Positions 44,509-54,766 of a stretch of DNA of 64,000 bases are shown piece by piece (the stretch's first letter is position 1; each line of letters begins with the position of its first letter). The DNA is taken from NCBI RefSeq assembly GCF_000708755.2, contig NZ_JGVU02000002.1:930001-994000 (forward strand). Reading direction: 5' to 3'. Below the pieces are notes generated by a model that was given only the letters and a program-made list of their open reading frames with translations, had not been told where the DNA came from and did no database searches. The translations under genes and the position numbers were made by a program. The DNA is from Metabacillus indicus LMG 22858 (GTDB taxonomy: Bacteria > Bacillota > Bacilli > Bacillales > Bacillaceae).

Positions 44509-45819
44509 TCAATCCACAGTTTTCCCTGTCAATGCACGTACATGCTCAAAGAAAGAAGGATAAGATACATCAATCGCCTCATGCCCTTCAAGACTCACTT
44601 CCCCGTCTGTTATCATGGCGGCGACTGCAAGCATCATGCCGATTCGGTGATCACCATGGCTTGAAACAGATGCTTTTTCAGCTGACAGCTTTTGTTTGCC
44701 GCGGATAATCATTCCGTCTTCCGTCGGAATAATCTCAGCTCCAAGCTTTCCAAGCTCCTGAACGACTGTATCAATCCGGTTCGTTTCTTTTACTTTCAGT
44801 TCACTCGCATCTTTAATAATGGTTTCGCCTTCTGCCTGTGTGGCAAGCAGGGCAATAATCGGGATTTCATCAATGAGCCTCGGGATCAAATCGCCTGAAA
44901 TGACCGTTCCTTTTAATGAGGAGGCCGAGATTGTTAAATCCGCCACAGGCTCATGGGTGTTTGAACCTTTTTCTTCAATCGTTAAATCCGCACCCATTTT
45001 GTTTAAAACATCGATTATGCCTGTTCTCGTTGGATTGATTCCCACATTTTCAAGAGTGATCCTGCTGTTTGGAACGATCGCTCCTGCTGCAAGGAAAAAC
45101 GCTGCAGATGAAATATCCCCCGGCACGTCCACTTTTGCCGCTTTTAATGTCTGTCCGCCTTTGATTTCAGCAGTCAGCCCCTCTTCCCGCACCTCTGCAC
45201 CAAACGCCCGGAGCATCCGTTCTGTGTGGTCACGTGATTTATGCGGCTCTGTTACACTTGTCAATTCCTGATTCGCCTGAAGGCCTGCAAGCAGAATGGC
45301 TGATTTCACCTGTGCGCTGGCTACAGGAGACGTATACTTCAGCCCCTTAAGTTTGCCTCCGCGGATGGAAATCGGCGTGTAATTGCACTCCTCCCTGCCG
45401 TCAATGGAAGCGCCCATTTCTCTGAGCGGATTCGTCACCCGTGTCATGGGCCGTTTTGCAATAGATTCATCTCCAATGATGCAGGAATGGAAAGGCCGTC
45501 CTGCAAGAATGCCAAGCATTAGCCGGGTAGTTGTTCCGGAATTGCCCACATCCAGTATGCCTGAAGGCTCCTTAAGAGCATCCATTCCCTTTCCTTTTAC
45601 TCTGACATGAGTCCCGTTTTGCTCAATTTCAACGCCCATTTGCCTGAAGCAGGCGATTGTAGACAGACAGTCCGCCCCTGCAAGGAAGTTGTCGATCACC
45701 GTTTCTCCTTCTGCCAGCGCGCCGAACATCACCGCTCTGTGTGAAATGGATTTATCTCCGGGAATAGCTATCGAGCCCTTGAGGCCTTCTGCTCTCTGCA
45801 GTTTTTTCTCGCTTTTCAT
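44509..45819 (-). CDS. aroA: 3-phosphoshikimate 1-carboxyvinyltransferase (EPSP synthase)
   Basis: Sixth step of the shikimate pathway. [19 protein letters not shown] (phosphoenolpyruvate/shikimate-3-P site), [19 protein letters not shown], and [16 protein letters not shown] with the conserved DHR. 436 residues. B. subtilis calls this gene aroE. The ATG at 45819 has AGAGGTG. Last gene of the supraoperon. Confidence 0.96.
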   Translation of the reverse strand: MKSEKKLQRAEGLKGSIAIPGDKSISHRAVMFGALAEGETVIDNFLAGADCLSTIACFRQMGVEIEQNGTHVRVKGKGMDALKEPSGILDVGNSGTTTRLMLGILAGRPFHSCIIGDESIAKRPMTRVTNPLREMGASIDGREECNYTPISIRGGKLKGLKYTSPVASAQVKSAILLAGLQANQELTSVTEPHKSRDHTERMLRAFGAEVREEGLTAEIKGGQTLKAAKVDVPGDISSAAFFLAAGAIVPNSRITLENVGINPTRTGIIDVLNKMGADLTIEEKGSNTHEPVADLTISASSLKGTVISGDLIPRLIDEIPIIALLATQAEGETIIKDASELKVKETNRIDTVVQELGKLGAEIIPTEDGMIIRGKQKLSAEKASVSSHGDHRIGMMLAVAAMITDGEVSLEGHEAIDVSYPSFFEHVRALTGKTVD

Positions 45820-45830
45820 ACCAGCACCTC

Positions 45831-46943
45831 TTAACTGAAAAAAGTTTTGTAATCTGTATATTTTTCTATGCACTTCTGTGCCCGCTCACGGTCGATGTCC
45901 GTTTGAAAACTCAGTCTCAGGACACCGTAAATTTCCTCGCGTGTTTCGATGATCCGGATATTTGTAATGCTTATTTCCTCCATCGCAAGGTACCCGGTAA
46001 TTTCAGAAATGACCCCCGGATAATCAGGGACATCGACATATAAATCATAAAAAGAAGGAATCGCGCCTTTTTCCCGCTCGAGAAGTCCGTCTCTGTAGTC
46101 CTTTGCATCTTTGAAATAAGAGAAGAGAGCATGACTGTCCAGATCTTCCACCATATGCTTCACCCGGCTCATTTCCCGTTCCCAGTCTGCAAACAGAGTG
46201 AGAAGCTTCTCCTTATTATGCAGGAGAATGTCTCTCCACATAGCGGGGCTGCTTGAAGCGATTCTCGTAATGTCCCTGAAGCCTCCTGCTGCAAGTCTTT
46301 TAATGACAGGATGAGTGTCTTCGAACCGGCCTGCCTGGTGAACAAGGCTTGCTGCAACGATATGGGGAAAGTGGCTGATCACTCCTGTTACCTCATCGTG
46401 GACCTCCGGTGTCATTTCAATAAAATGCGCATTCGTTCCTTTAAGAATATTTTTCAGTTTATTTAAGGAATCCTCACTAGTTGTTTTGGCGGGAGTCAGA
46501 ATATAAAATGCATTCTCAAAAAGATGCGCTCTGGCAGCAGTGACACCTGATTTATGAGAGCCTGCCATCGGATGTCCGCCGATAAAATGGACATCCCCTT
46601 TAAAGGCTTCGGCTGCACAGGCGGTGATCTTCTGCTTGGTGCTTCCCACATCTGTGATGATGACGTCCTTTTTCAGCTCCATGCCGCTTAACGTATCTAT
46701 CATCGAAAGAGTTTGCTCCACCGGTGCCGCAAGAATGATTAAATCCGCTGTTTCGATGCCTTCAAACTGGCTGCCGGCTGCCTCGTCTATCACGGTAAGT
46801 GTTTTGGCAATCTCAAGCTGGCTTTGATTTATATCATACCCGGTAATCCAGGCATCGGGAAATTCCTTTTTTACTGATAGCGCAATCGATCCTCCAATTA
46901 AACCGAGTCCGATCAGATGTATTTTTTTTATTGGCTGATCCAT
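45831..46943 (-). CDS. tyrA: Prephenate dehydrogenase with C-terminal ACT domain
   Basis: NAD-dependent step to tyrosine. Rossmann fold [27 protein letters not shown], and [13 protein letters not shown] with the catalytic His. The last ~75 residues ([20 protein letters not shown]) form an ACT domain, usually for tyrosine feedback. 370 residues. AGGTGATAACA precedes the ATG at 46943. Confidence 0.95.
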   Translation of the reverse strand: MDQPIKKIHLIGLGLIGGSIALSVKKEFPDAWITGYDINQSQLEIAKTLTVIDEAAGSQFEGIETADLIILAAPVEQTLSMIDTLSGMELKKDVIITDVGSTKQKITACAAEAFKGDVHFIGGHPMAGSHKSGVTAARAHLFENAFYILTPAKTTSEDSLNKLKNILKGTNAHFIEMTPEVHDEVTGVISHFPHIVAASLVHQAGRFEDTHPVIKRLAAGGFRDITRIASSSPAMWRDILLHNKEKLLTLFADWEREMSRVKHMVEDLDSHALFSYFKDAKDYRDGLLEREKGAIPSFYDLYVDVPDYPGVISEITGYLAMEEISITNIRIIETREEIYGVLRLSFQTDIDRERAQKCIEKYTDYKTFFS

Positions 46944-47001
46944 TGTTATCACCTACGGATTTTATGTATGAAGAAAGAGGTGACAGCATCACCTCTTTAG
47001 G

Positions 47002-48084
47002 TTAAGAAATCAATTCGGCAAGGATGCTGATGATTTCCGCGTTTTGTTCTTTTGTGCCGACAGTAATGCGGATAGAAGTCGGAAATCCGAGCGCTTTGCC
47101 GGAACGGACAATGTATCCTTTTTCAAGAAGGGCCTGAAACACTTCGTCTGAGTCTCTGTTAAAATCAATTAGAATGAAATTGCCCTCTGAATGAAAGTAG
47201 CTGAGTCCGTGCTCTTCGCTGAACCGGTAGAATTGCTCTAGTCCCTGTTTATTCTTTTCTCTGCACTGAAGAATAAATTCCTGGTCATCCAAAGCATGAA
47301 GAGCGGCTGCCTGTCCGAGGCGGTTTGTATTAAACGGCTCTCTTGCAGGCTCAATGCTTTTGATCAGCTCACTGTTTGCAGCACCATATCCGACGCGGAG
47401 GGCGGCCAGTCCGTACGCTTTTGAAAACGTGCGGAGAATCATGACATTTTTGTATTCTTTTATGAGCGGAAGTGTTTCCGGAAAATCCTCCGCTGTCACA
47501 TATTCATAGTAGGCTTCATCAAGAATGACGAGCACGTGCTGCGGCACTTTTTCAAGAAAAGCCGAAAGAGACGGTTCATTGATATAGGTTCCCGTCGGAT
47601 TATTCGGCGAGCACAGCCAGACAACCTTTGTTTCCGGGTCAATCGCCGCAAGCATCGCATCAAGATCATGGTATCCGTCCACAAGAGGAATTTCTCTTAT
47701 CTCTGCTCCTTCAATCACCGCATTATGACGGTACTGAGGAAAAGTCGGCGTTGCCATCACGGTATTTGTCCCCGGTTTCAGGAACGCACGGCAAATGATC
47801 TGAACGATTTCATCTGAACCATTCCCGAAAATCAGCTCAGACTCGCTTACGTCAAGGAATGATGCCAGCTTTTCTCGCAGCATGGCGCTGTAGCCATCCG
47901 GATAGATGGCAAGCTGATTCAGTTCATTTTGGATGGCTGCCTTGGCAGCTTCTGAGCTGCCGTACGGATTTTCATTAGAGGCAAGCTTGACGATATGAGT
48001 CAGATTGTATTCTCTCTTAACTTCTTCAATGGGCTTGCCCGGCTGGTAGGGTTTTAGATTTGTAAGCTGATCTTTAATTTGCAT
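47002..48084 (-). CDS. hisC: Histidinol-phosphate / aromatic aminotransferase
   Basis: PLP class I/II enzyme. [34 protein letters not shown], and the PLP lysine in [16 protein letters not shown]. In B. subtilis the hisC product in the trp operon serves both histidine and Phe/Tyr synthesis, which fits its place between trpA and tyrA. 360 residues; the ATG at 48084 has AGAGGTG. Confidence 0.95.
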   Translation of the reverse strand: MQIKDQLTNLKPYQPGKPIEEVKREYNLTHIVKLASNENPYGSSEAAKAAIQNELNQLAIYPDGYSAMLREKLASFLDVSESELIFGNGSDEIVQIICRAFLKPGTNTVMATPTFPQYRHNAVIEGAEIREIPLVDGYHDLDAMLAAIDPETKVVWLCSPNNPTGTYINEPSLSAFLEKVPQHVLVILDEAYYEYVTAEDFPETLPLIKEYKNVMILRTFSKAYGLAALRVGYGAANSELIKSIEPAREPFNTNRLGQAAALHALDDQEFILQCREKNKQGLEQFYRFSEEHGLSYFHSEGNFILIDFNRDSDEVFQALLEKGYIVRSGKALGFPTSIRITVGTKEQNAEIISILAELIS

Positions 48085-48135
48085 AAGTAGACACCTCTTC
48101 TGTTTTGAACGCGAAGGAAGCCTTCGCATGCTGCT

Positions 48136-48957
48136 CTATGATCCGATTTCAACTTCAGCGGGCAATACAAAGGAAGCGGCTTTCTTTTGAAACTCTTCAA
48201 AAGCAGCAATCCGGGCATCCGGATCTTTGAGCTTTTGCGATAAACGTTCCACTTCTTCTATCAGGGCGCTGCCTACAACGACTCCGTCGCACGTTTTTGT
48301 CAGTTCTTCGACGTGCTGCCTTGTTGAAACGCCAAAGCCGACAAGGACAGGAACATCCGCTTCCTGTTTTACTTCTTCAAGGAAGTCAAAGATGCGCTTG
48401 TTGAATGATTTGCGCGAGCCCGTTACACCGAGTGATGAAACACAGTACAGGAAGCCTTCGGCACTTGAGACGATTTTCTTCAGGCGCCCGCTTGAAGTCG
48501 GGGCCACCATGGAAATGAACGTCACCCCATGCTGTCTGCATGAATCCCTCAAATCTCCGCTTTCTTCAAAAGGAAGGTCCGGAATCAGCAGTCCGTCGAT
48601 TGTATTTTTCTCCGCTAAAGCAAAAAAGGATTCTTTTCCTAATTGTAACACAGGATTATAATACGTAAAAAGAATGATTGGAATAGTCAGACCATTTTTT
48701 CTCATTACCGGAACCAGTTCCATTGCTTTTACAATGTTCATTCCTTCTGCAAGAGATCTTTGCGATGCCCGCTGAATCACAGGTCCGTCTGCAAGCGGGT
48801 CTGAATAGGGAATGCCAAGCTCAATAGCCGAGGCGCCGGCTTTTTGAAGGGCAAGTGCAAGTCCGACGGTCGCCTCCCCGTTCGGATCACCCGCTGTGAT
48901 AAACGGAACAAAAAGCTTCTTATTTTGTGAAAGCAGGTTCTGCAGGTGTGTCTTCAT
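48136..48957 (-). CDS. trpA: Tryptophan synthase alpha chain
   Basis: Cleaves indole-3-glycerol phosphate. [34 protein letters not shown] with the catalytic Glu/Asp, and [11 protein letters not shown]. 273 residues. ATG at 48957 after GGGGGCGG; overlaps trpB by 38 bases. The phosphate loop [10 protein letters not shown] is intact. Confidence 0.96.
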   Translation of the reverse strand: MKTHLQNLLSQNKKLFVPFITAGDPNGEATVGLALALQKAGASAIELGIPYSDPLADGPVIQRASQRSLAEGMNIVKAMELVPVMRKNGLTIPIILFTYYNPVLQLGKESFFALAEKNTIDGLLIPDLPFEESGDLRDSCRQHGVTFISMVAPTSSGRLKKIVSSAEGFLYCVSSLGVTGSRKSFNKRIFDFLEEVKQEADVPVLVGFGVSTRQHVEELTKTCDGVVVGSALIEEVERLSQKLKDPDARIAAFEEFQKKAASFVLPAEVEIGS

Positions 48958-50149
48958 GCTTGCCGCCCCCTTCAAAAGAATCCATTAATGTGTGGACGTC
49001 CTTATCACCGCGTCCGGATAAACAAATCATCAGTGTTTCATCCTGTTTCATCTGTTTTGCAAGGTCAAACGCCTTTGCCAGAGCGTGTGCTGTTTCTATG
49101 GCAGGAAGAATCCCTTCCTCCTGAGCAAGGAACGTTAATGCTGATAAAGCTTCATCGTCTGTCACACTTTCATAGGAAACACGTCCTGTTAACGACAGAT
49201 GGGCATGCTCAGGACCAATTCCCGGATAGTCAAGTCCGGCCGAGATGGAGTACGGCTCCGTAATCTGCCCGTGTTCATCCTGAAGGAGATACGTCAGCGA
49301 ACCGTGGATGACTCCCTTCGTTCCTTTCGCAATCGTAGCTGCGTGAAGGTCAGTATCCGTCCCTTTGCCTGCTGCCTCGACACCTACAAGGTCAACTTCT
49401 TCATCAATAAAGGCAGCGAACATGCCAATCGCATTGCTTCCCCCTCCGACACATGCCACAACTTTGTCCGGAAGAGTATTCAGCCTGCTTTGAAGCTGCT
49501 CCTTTGCTTCGTCTCCTATAACTCTCTGAAACTCTCTGACCATTTGCGGATACGGATGTGGCCCTACAACGGATCCAATCATATAAAAATGGTCTTCGCA
49601 ATGCTGCACCCAGTAGCGGATCGCTTCATTCGTGGCATCCTTCAGCGTTTTGTTCCCGCTGTGGACAGGAATGACCTCTGCGCCAAGCAGCTTCATCCGG
49701 AATACGTTCAGCTCCTGTCTGCTGACATCCTCCTGTCCCATGAATACTTTGCACTCGAGTCCAAACTTTGCCGCCACTGTTGCAGCCGCAACACCGTGCT
49801 GGCCTGCTCCTGTTTCAGCTATGATCTTCGTTTTGCCCATTTTTTTCGCAAGCAGCGCCTGGCCGATCGCGTTATTGATTTTATGGGCGCCTGTATGATT
49901 CAAATCCTCTCTTTTCAAGAAGATTTTTGCTCCGCCAAGCTTTTCCGACACGTTTTCTGCATAGGTCAAAGCGGTCGGGCGTCCGGAATATTCCGAAAGC
50001 AGGCGGCGGTATTCATTCATAAACCCGCTGTCTGCAATGGCTTCCTCAAATGCCTCCTGAAGTTCAGCCAGCGGCTGCATTAGCGTTTCAGGAACATATT
50101 TTCCGCCGAACTCTCCATATCTGCCAAACTCATCCGGAAATTGATACAT
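48920..50149 (-). CDS. trpB: Tryptophan synthase beta chain
   Basis: PLP enzyme condensing indole with serine. [14 protein letters not shown], the PLP lysine in [24 protein letters not shown], and [15 protein letters not shown] (PLP phosphate loop). 409 residues, with a slightly long acidic C-terminal tail. Overlaps trpF by 20 bases. AAAGGGTG precedes the ATG. Confidence 0.96.
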   Translation of the reverse strand: MYQFPDEFGRYGEFGGKYVPETLMQPLAELQEAFEEAIADSGFMNEYRRLLSEYSGRPTALTYAENVSEKLGGAKIFLKREDLNHTGAHKINNAIGQALLAKKMGKTKIIAETGAGQHGVAAATVAAKFGLECKVFMGQEDVSRQELNVFRMKLLGAEVIPVHSGNKTLKDATNEAIRYWVQHCEDHFYMIGSVVGPHPYPQMVREFQRVIGDEAKEQLQSRLNTLPDKVVACVGGGSNAIGMFAAFIDEEVDLVGVEAAGKGTDTDLHAATIAKGTKGVIHGSLTYLLQDEHGQITEPYSISAGLDYPGIGPEHAHLSLTGRVSYESVTDDEALSALTFLAQEEGILPAIETAHALAKAFDLAKQMKQDETLMICLSGRGDKDVHTLMDSFEGGGKHEDTPAEPAFTK

Positions 50150-50786
50150 GCTGATTCACCCTTTCTTGAAATCTTCTGAGTAATAGCTCGTCTTTTCTCT
50201 CATTCTGTTCAATGCCGCTCGAAAGATCGATTCCTCCAGGCATCATTGAAAGGAGGCTGTCAATGTTGTCAGGACCGATTCCGCCTGCAATAAACATCTT
50301 CCTGTTCATTTCTTCTGCTGCTTTTATATAGGCAGGGACACTAGACCAGTCAAAGCTCTCCCCAGTTCCGCCAAACGTCTCTTTTACTTTTGAATCTATG
50401 ACAAACCCATCAGCGGATGTTTTATAGTCTCTCATAAGAGAGAGAGTATCCTCTTTATGGGGAAGGGCCTTCCAGACTTCCGCCCCGAACCTGCGCTTGA
50501 TTTCGCCTGCTTGATCAGGGGTTTCGCTTCCGTGGAGCTGGATAACGTCAATCGGAAGTTCACTCAGAACGCTCTCGATTTCTTCGTTTGCTGGATTGAC
50601 AAACACTGCTGCGAGCTTTTTCCCTCTCAGATCAACCTTTTGCAGCCACTCCTTTACTTCGCCCGCCTGAACCCGCCTCTTGCTTTTAGCAAAAATCAGG
50701 CCCAGATAGTCAGCGGATGAAGCCGCGGTCAGTGATAAATCATGAAGAGAGCGATTGCCGCAAATCTTAATGAGCGGCTTGTTCAT
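50130..50786 (-). CDS. trpF: Phosphoribosylanthranilate isomerase
   Basis: TIM barrel, third step from anthranilate. [15 protein letters not shown] with the catalytic Cys, [20 protein letters not shown], and [15 protein letters not shown] with GIDLSSGIE. 218 residues. ATG overlaps the trpC stop. Confidence 0.95.
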   Translation of the reverse strand: MNKPLIKICGNRSLHDLSLTAASSADYLGLIFAKSKRRVQAGEVKEWLQKVDLRGKKLAAVFVNPANEEIESVLSELPIDVIQLHGSETPDQAGEIKRRFGAEVWKALPHKEDTLSLMRDYKTSADGFVIDSKVKETFGGTGESFDWSSVPAYIKAAEEMNRKMFIAGGIGPDNIDSLLSMMPGGIDLSSGIEQNERKDELLLRRFQERVNQHVSISG

Positions 50787-51541
50787 TCTGTTTCACCGTA
50801 AAGCCTTTGAATGGCGGACGTCTGATTCTCTTCCCTCATCAGGGATTCTCCGACCAGAATCGCGTCAGCGCCCTTGCTTTTAACGGTTTCTACATCGCTG
50901 AATGTGAAAATACCGCTCTCGCTTACAAGAAGCGTCTCTTTAGGCACTGCCTCGCTTATTTTTTCAATTTGATGGATATCGGTTTGAAAAGTTGTAAGAT
51001 CCCTGTTGTTGACTCCGAGAATCTTTGGAGTGAAGTGCGGCAGCAGTTTTTCAAGCACGGGCAGCGAATGCACTTCCACAAGGACGTCAAGATTCAGTTC
51101 ACCCGCATGCACATAAAGCTCATGAAGCAATACCGGGTCAAGAGCTTCACCGATCAGGAGGACAGCATCTGCGCCAATATGGCTGGATTCAATGATCTGT
51201 TTATGATCAATGATAAAGTCCTTTCTCAAAACAGGAAGGCTGACGGCCTCTTTTATTTGAGAGATATAATCTCTATGCCCTTGAAAGAACGTTTCATCCG
51301 TCAGCACTGACAGGCAGTCTGCTCTTCCCGCTTCATATGCCTTAGCTATTTCAACAGGATGAAACGATTCTTTGATGACCCCTTTAGAGGGAGATGCCTT
51401 CTTTACTTCTGCTATTAGAGCCGGCTTTCTTTTTGATTGTTTGAGGGCACTGAAAAAAGACCGCTCTGAAACTTGCTTTCTTTCAGGTATATTCAGGGAT
51501 TGAACTTCTTCCCTTTTTTTCTCAAGAATCTGATTAAGCAT
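50783..51541 (-). CDS. trpC: Indole-3-glycerol phosphate synthase
   Basis: TIM barrel. AEVKKASPSKGVI (catalytic Lys, phosphate), VLRKDFIIDHKQI, ILGVNNRDLTTF, and LVSESGIFTFSDV. 252 residues. The ATG at 51541 has a perfect AAAAGGAGG; the frame to 51622 lies within trpD. Overlaps trpD by 8 bases. Confidence 0.96.
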   Translation of the reverse strand: MLNQILEKKREEVQSLNIPERKQVSERSFFSALKQSKRKPALIAEVKKASPSKGVIKESFHPVEIAKAYEAGRADCLSVLTDETFFQGHRDYISQIKEAVSLPVLRKDFIIDHKQIIESSHIGADAVLLIGEALDPVLLHELYVHAGELNLDVLVEVHSLPVLEKLLPHFTPKILGVNNRDLTTFQTDIHQIEKISEAVPKETLLVSESGIFTFSDVETVKSKGADAILVGESLMREENQTSAIQRLYGETE

Positions 51542-52550
51542 ACTGTTCCTCCTTTTTGCGCTGAAGCCGTGCAAGCTGACGGTATGCCGTGCCATTTTCA
51601 ATCGCCTGTTTAGCAGAGGCAACCCCTTCTTTCAGACTGTCTGCCTTTCCTGCAACATAAAGGGCAGCTCCGGCATTCAGTGCGACAATATCGGCTGCAG
51701 CCCCCTTTTTCCGGCCTTGGAAAACAGAAAGAATTAGTTCGGCGCTTTCAGACGGGCTTTCTACTTGAATGTCTTTTAATTCCCCTTTTTCAAGACCCAT
51801 TTCCTCAGGTGTGATTTCATAGCGCGTGATGTTTCCGTTTTTCAGTTCTACCACATCCGTTATGCCAGTAATGCTGCATTCATCAAGACCGTCTCTTCCG
51901 GTCACAAGAAGAACGTGCTCGGAACCAAGCTCCCGGAGGGCATGAGCGATTTTTTCAGCATACTCCGCCGAAAAGACACCCATCACCTGACGTTTGGCAT
52001 TTGCAGGGTTGGCAAGCGGACCAAGAAGGTTAAAGACCGTCCTGAATCCGATTTCCTTCCGGGGATTTACAGCATGCTTCATGGATGCATGATAAATCGG
52101 GGCGAATAAAAAGCTCATATCATAGTGATGAAGGGCTCTTTTCGCTTCTTCAGGTGAGGTTTGAATCATGATCCCGAGCTGTTCAAGCACATCTGCACTT
52201 CCGCTCTTTGACGAAACAGCGCGGTTCCCATGCTTTGCCACTTTTACGCCCATGGAGGATGCCAAAATGGCGGATGCAGTTGAAATGTTGAAGGTTGAGG
52301 CACCGTCTCCGCCTGTGCCGCACGTATCAATCACATCTTCTTTATACTCAATCCTTGTCATATGCTGCTTCATCGCTTTAGCAAACCCGACAAGTTCATC
52401 GACCGTTTCCCCGCGGAATCTGAGAATGGAAATAAAGCTTGCAATTTGACTCGGAGTTGCTTTTCCTTCCATGACCTGATTCATGGCACTCATCGCTTCC
52501 TGTTCAGACAGCGTGTGGCCTTCAATGCATTTGTTCAGCAAAGCTTTCAT
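51534..52550 (-). CDS. trpD: Anthranilate phosphoribosyltransferase
   Basis: Transfers phosphoribose to anthranilate. DTCGTGGDGASTFNISTASA (PRPP loop), KHGNRAVSSKSGSADVLE, and GRDGLDECS. 338 residues, no fused glutaminase. The ATG at 52550 follows AAGGAGGG; overlaps trpE by 29 bases. Confidence 0.96.
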   Translation of the reverse strand: MKALLNKCIEGHTLSEQEAMSAMNQVMEGKATPSQIASFISILRFRGETVDELVGFAKAMKQHMTRIEYKEDVIDTCGTGGDGASTFNISTASAILASSMGVKVAKHGNRAVSSKSGSADVLEQLGIMIQTSPEEAKRALHHYDMSFLFAPIYHASMKHAVNPRKEIGFRTVFNLLGPLANPANAKRQVMGVFSAEYAEKIAHALRELGSEHVLLVTGRDGLDECSITGITDVVELKNGNITRYEITPEEMGLEKGELKDIQVESPSESAELILSVFQGRKKGAAADIVALNAGAALYVAGKADSLKEGVASAKQAIENGTAYRQLARLQRKKEEQYA

Positions 52551-54066
52551 TCCCGTCACCCTCCTTCTGTCCGAACACTTTTTCAGCAAGCTCGATTGTT
52601 TTAATTAGCGCACTTGCTTTGTTTCTTGTTTCCTTCCACTCAAGCTCAGGCTTTGAGTCGGCAACAATACCGGCTCCTGCCTGCACATACGCTTTTCCGC
52701 CCTGTAGAGCAATTGTTCTGATTGTGATGCAGGAATCGATATTTCCATCAAATCCAATGTAGGCTATGCAGCCGGCGTATGCATTTCTCGCTGTCGGCTC
52801 GAGCTCCTGCAGAATCTGCATGGCACGAACCTTGGGAGCACCGGACACTGTGCCGGCGGGAAAAGAGGAAAGCAGGGCATCAATCGGATGTGTGCTGCTT
52901 TTCAGCTGGCCGGTGACTTTTGAAATCAGGTGCATCACATGTGAAAAGCGTCCAAGCTCCATTAGAACAGGCGTTTTAACGGATCCGTATTCGGCCACTC
53001 TTCCTATGTCATTTCTTGCAAGATCCACCAGCATGTAATGCTCTGCTTTTTCCTTTTCATCCTGACGCAGATCTTCTTCAAGGAGCAAATCTTCTTCCTC
53101 GGTTTTGCCGCGTTTTCTGGTCCCAGCAATCGGATGGATTTCCAGATATCCGTTCTGTACGTAGATCAGCCGTTCTGGAGAACTACCGATCAGCTCCGTG
53201 CCGTCAAACTTAATATAGAACATATAAGGGGAAGGGTTTACGACCCTGAGCATGCGGTAAAGATCAAATCCCCCTGCCGTTACAGGGATTTCAAACCGCT
53301 GAGAAAGAACTCCCTGAAAAATATCGCCTGAACGGATATATTCTTTGATTTTCTCAACAGCTTCAAGGAAATCTTCTTTTTCAAAATTCGAAGCCACTCC
53401 CTCAAAAGAAACGGCTGCCTGATCAGTCGGCGACAGCATCAGGTCATGAAAATCCCGCTTCTCGCCGAGCTTTGAGATCAGCTGGCTGATTTTCGCTTCT
53501 GCCATTCCGTAGACAGCGCGTATTCCCTCTTCCGATTCCTTGCCTGTAAGCCGTTCATATTGGATAAACGAAAGCTTCTTATCCTGATGATCATAGGCAA
53601 TCATGGTCGAACAGACAAACAGAAGGCATTTTTTAAAGGATAGATCCTGATGTTTGTGCTGCGGAATCCGTTCGAACATCGTCACAGAATCATATCCGAG
53701 ATATCCGACTGCTCCGCCGGCAAAAGGGATATCGAGATCCGGAACCTTCACTTTTAAATACGCGTCCATCCACTTGAAAATCTCTTTAAGCGAGGATGAT
53801 TCATGCAGCGTCTGGCGCTGTTTAGAACGGACACAGTAACGATTCTTTTCTTCTTCAATAAATAAAAATGGATTTAATCCGATAAAGGAATAGCGTGACC
53901 AGGATGATTCCGCGTCTTTACTTTCAAGCAGATAGACCGCTTCATCTTCAAACACCTTAAAAAGCTGTATCGGCGTAAAGGTGTCAACTTGAAAGGATTT
54001 GATGACGGGGATGGTCCGAAACTGTCCGCTGTCCTCTTTAAATGAGGCAAAATCAGTATGAAACAA
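52522..54066 (-). CDS. trpE: Anthranilate synthase component I
   Basis: Converts chorismate to anthranilate with the PabA/TrpG glutaminase, which is not in this operon (pabA supplies it in B. subtilis). N-terminal YLLESKDAESSWSRYSFIGLNP carries the Trp-binding feedback site; the catalytic part has GDIFQGVLSQRFE, IHPIAGTRKRG, and DEKEKAEHYMLVDLARNDIGR. TTG at 54066 is chosen: GGAGG lies 10 bases upstream and the alignment with B. subtilis TrpE begins there; the GTG at 54075 is too close to the binding site. Confidence 0.94.
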   Translation of the reverse strand: MFHTDFASFKEDSGQFRTIPVIKSFQVDTFTPIQLFKVFEDEAVYLLESKDAESSWSRYSFIGLNPFLFIEEEKNRYCVRSKQRQTLHESSSLKEIFKWMDAYLKVKVPDLDIPFAGGAVGYLGYDSVTMFERIPQHKHQDLSFKKCLLFVCSTMIAYDHQDKKLSFIQYERLTGKESEEGIRAVYGMAEAKISQLISKLGEKRDFHDLMLSPTDQAAVSFEGVASNFEKEDFLEAVEKIKEYIRSGDIFQGVLSQRFEIPVTAGGFDLYRMLRVVNPSPYMFYIKFDGTELIGSSPERLIYVQNGYLEIHPIAGTRKRGKTEEEDLLLEEDLRQDEKEKAEHYMLVDLARNDIGRVAEYGSVKTPVLMELGRFSHVMHLISKVTGQLKSSTHPIDALLSSFPAGTVSGAPKVRAMQILQELEPTARNAYAGCIAYIGFDGNIDSCITIRTIALQGGKAYVQAGAGIVADSKPELEWKETRNKASALIKTIELAEKVFGQKEGDGNESFAEQMH

Positions 54067-54135
54067 TGTACTCACTCCTCCAGCAGTGTGGAGAATAAGT
54101 ATTTAGGAGGTTATAGAAGGTTGCCCGGTAAACAG

Positions 54136-54169
54136 AAAAACCCAAAAACGAGGATGACCTGTTTTTGGG
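54136..54169 (-). terminator. trp attenuator terminator
   Basis: Minus strand CCCAAAAACAGG ... GTTTTTGGG followed by TTTTTC, between the TRAP triplets and trpE. This is the overlapping terminator that TRAP binding releases. Confidence 0.85.
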
Positions 54170-54202
54170 TAGACGTATGCCGCAGCGTAAATATAAAAAT
54201 AC

Positions 54203-54296
54203 CTCAGCTAAACTGACTCATTCTCGGCTACCCTAAACTAAACTCTTGCTAAATGTATCGTATCTCTTATCTTTTCCTAATCTCTAAACTCAGCTA
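54203..54296 (-). promoter_or_regulatory. TRAP binding region of the trp leader
   Basis: On the minus strand about 14-15 GAG/UAG triplets. Nine of the steps between them are 5 or 6 bases (for example triplets ending at 251, 245, 240, 235, 230, 225, 219), the spacing TRAP needs. Tryptophan-loaded 11-mer TRAP would wrap this RNA and block the antiterminator. mtrB, encoding TRAP, lies at 61.8 kb. Confidence 0.9.
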
Positions 54297-54310
54297 ACGC
54301 ACTGGAACAT

Positions 54311-54330
54311 ATTAGAAGCTCTCTTCTAAT
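54311..54330 (-). promoter_or_regulatory. 5' stem-loop of the trp leader
   Basis: ATTAGAAG-AGAG-CTTCTAAT: perfect 8-bp hairpin about 11 bases after the predicted start. The B. subtilis trp leader has a 5' stem-loop that helps TRAP bind; the same placement is seen here. Confidence 0.65.
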
Positions 54331-54347
54331 TTCTATTCTTGTGAACT

Positions 54348-54376
54348 ATGTTAATACAGCTTTTGAAAAGTGTCAA
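54348..54376 (-). promoter_or_regulatory. Promoter of trpEDCFBA-hisC-tyrA-aroA
   Basis: Minus strand TTGACA (54371-54376), 17 bases, TAACAT (54348-54353). Lies just after aroH, so the trp genes can be read from here as well as from upstream aro genes. Confidence 0.7.
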
Positions 54377-54400
54377 CGAAAGAAGGCAAAGCGGTATGTT

Positions 54401-54766
54401 TTATTTACCTGTAAGGTCCGGCCTTAAAACCGTCGCTTTTCCCTGATAAACATGTTTGACTTCCTTTTGGCTAAGCGGTGTTTCAGCCGTCATCATGACC
54501 CTGATGCATTTCTCGAGGCTTCCTTCAACCGGAATCTCCTGCATGCACATAACCGGGACATATTCCCATCCGTCAAAATTCCGTAAAGCTTTGGCAGGAA
54601 AAACAGTGTTCAAATCCGCTGTTGTTGAAAACAGGACCGACGTCACATCTTCAGCTTTAACATGATTGGAATCAATCATCTCCAAAAGCACTGCTTCTGT
54701 TGCCTTTATAATTTCCTGCTCATTGTTTTGCTGAACGGTTGCAGCTCCTCTTATTCCCCGTATCAT
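54401..54766 (-). CDS. aroH: Chorismate mutase, AroH class
   Basis: 121-residue monofunctional mutase of the trimeric AroH type. MIRGIRGAATV carries the active-site Arg, with further conserved VLFSTTADLNTVFPAKALR and IRVMMTAETPL. Converts chorismate to prephenate for Phe/Tyr. ATG overlaps the aroB stop. Confidence 0.96.
   Translation of the reverse strand: MIRGIRGAATVQQNNEQEIIKATEAVLLEMIDSNHVKAEDVTSVLFSTTADLNTVFPAKALRNFDGWEYVPVMCMQEIPVEGSLEKCIRVMMTAETPLSQKEVKHVYQGKATVLRPDLTGK

Noticed and set aside
49199-50083. 294-codon plus-strand frame inside trpB
   Set aside because: It is antisense to a strongly conserved enzyme gene, with no ribosome binding site and no protein-like composition.
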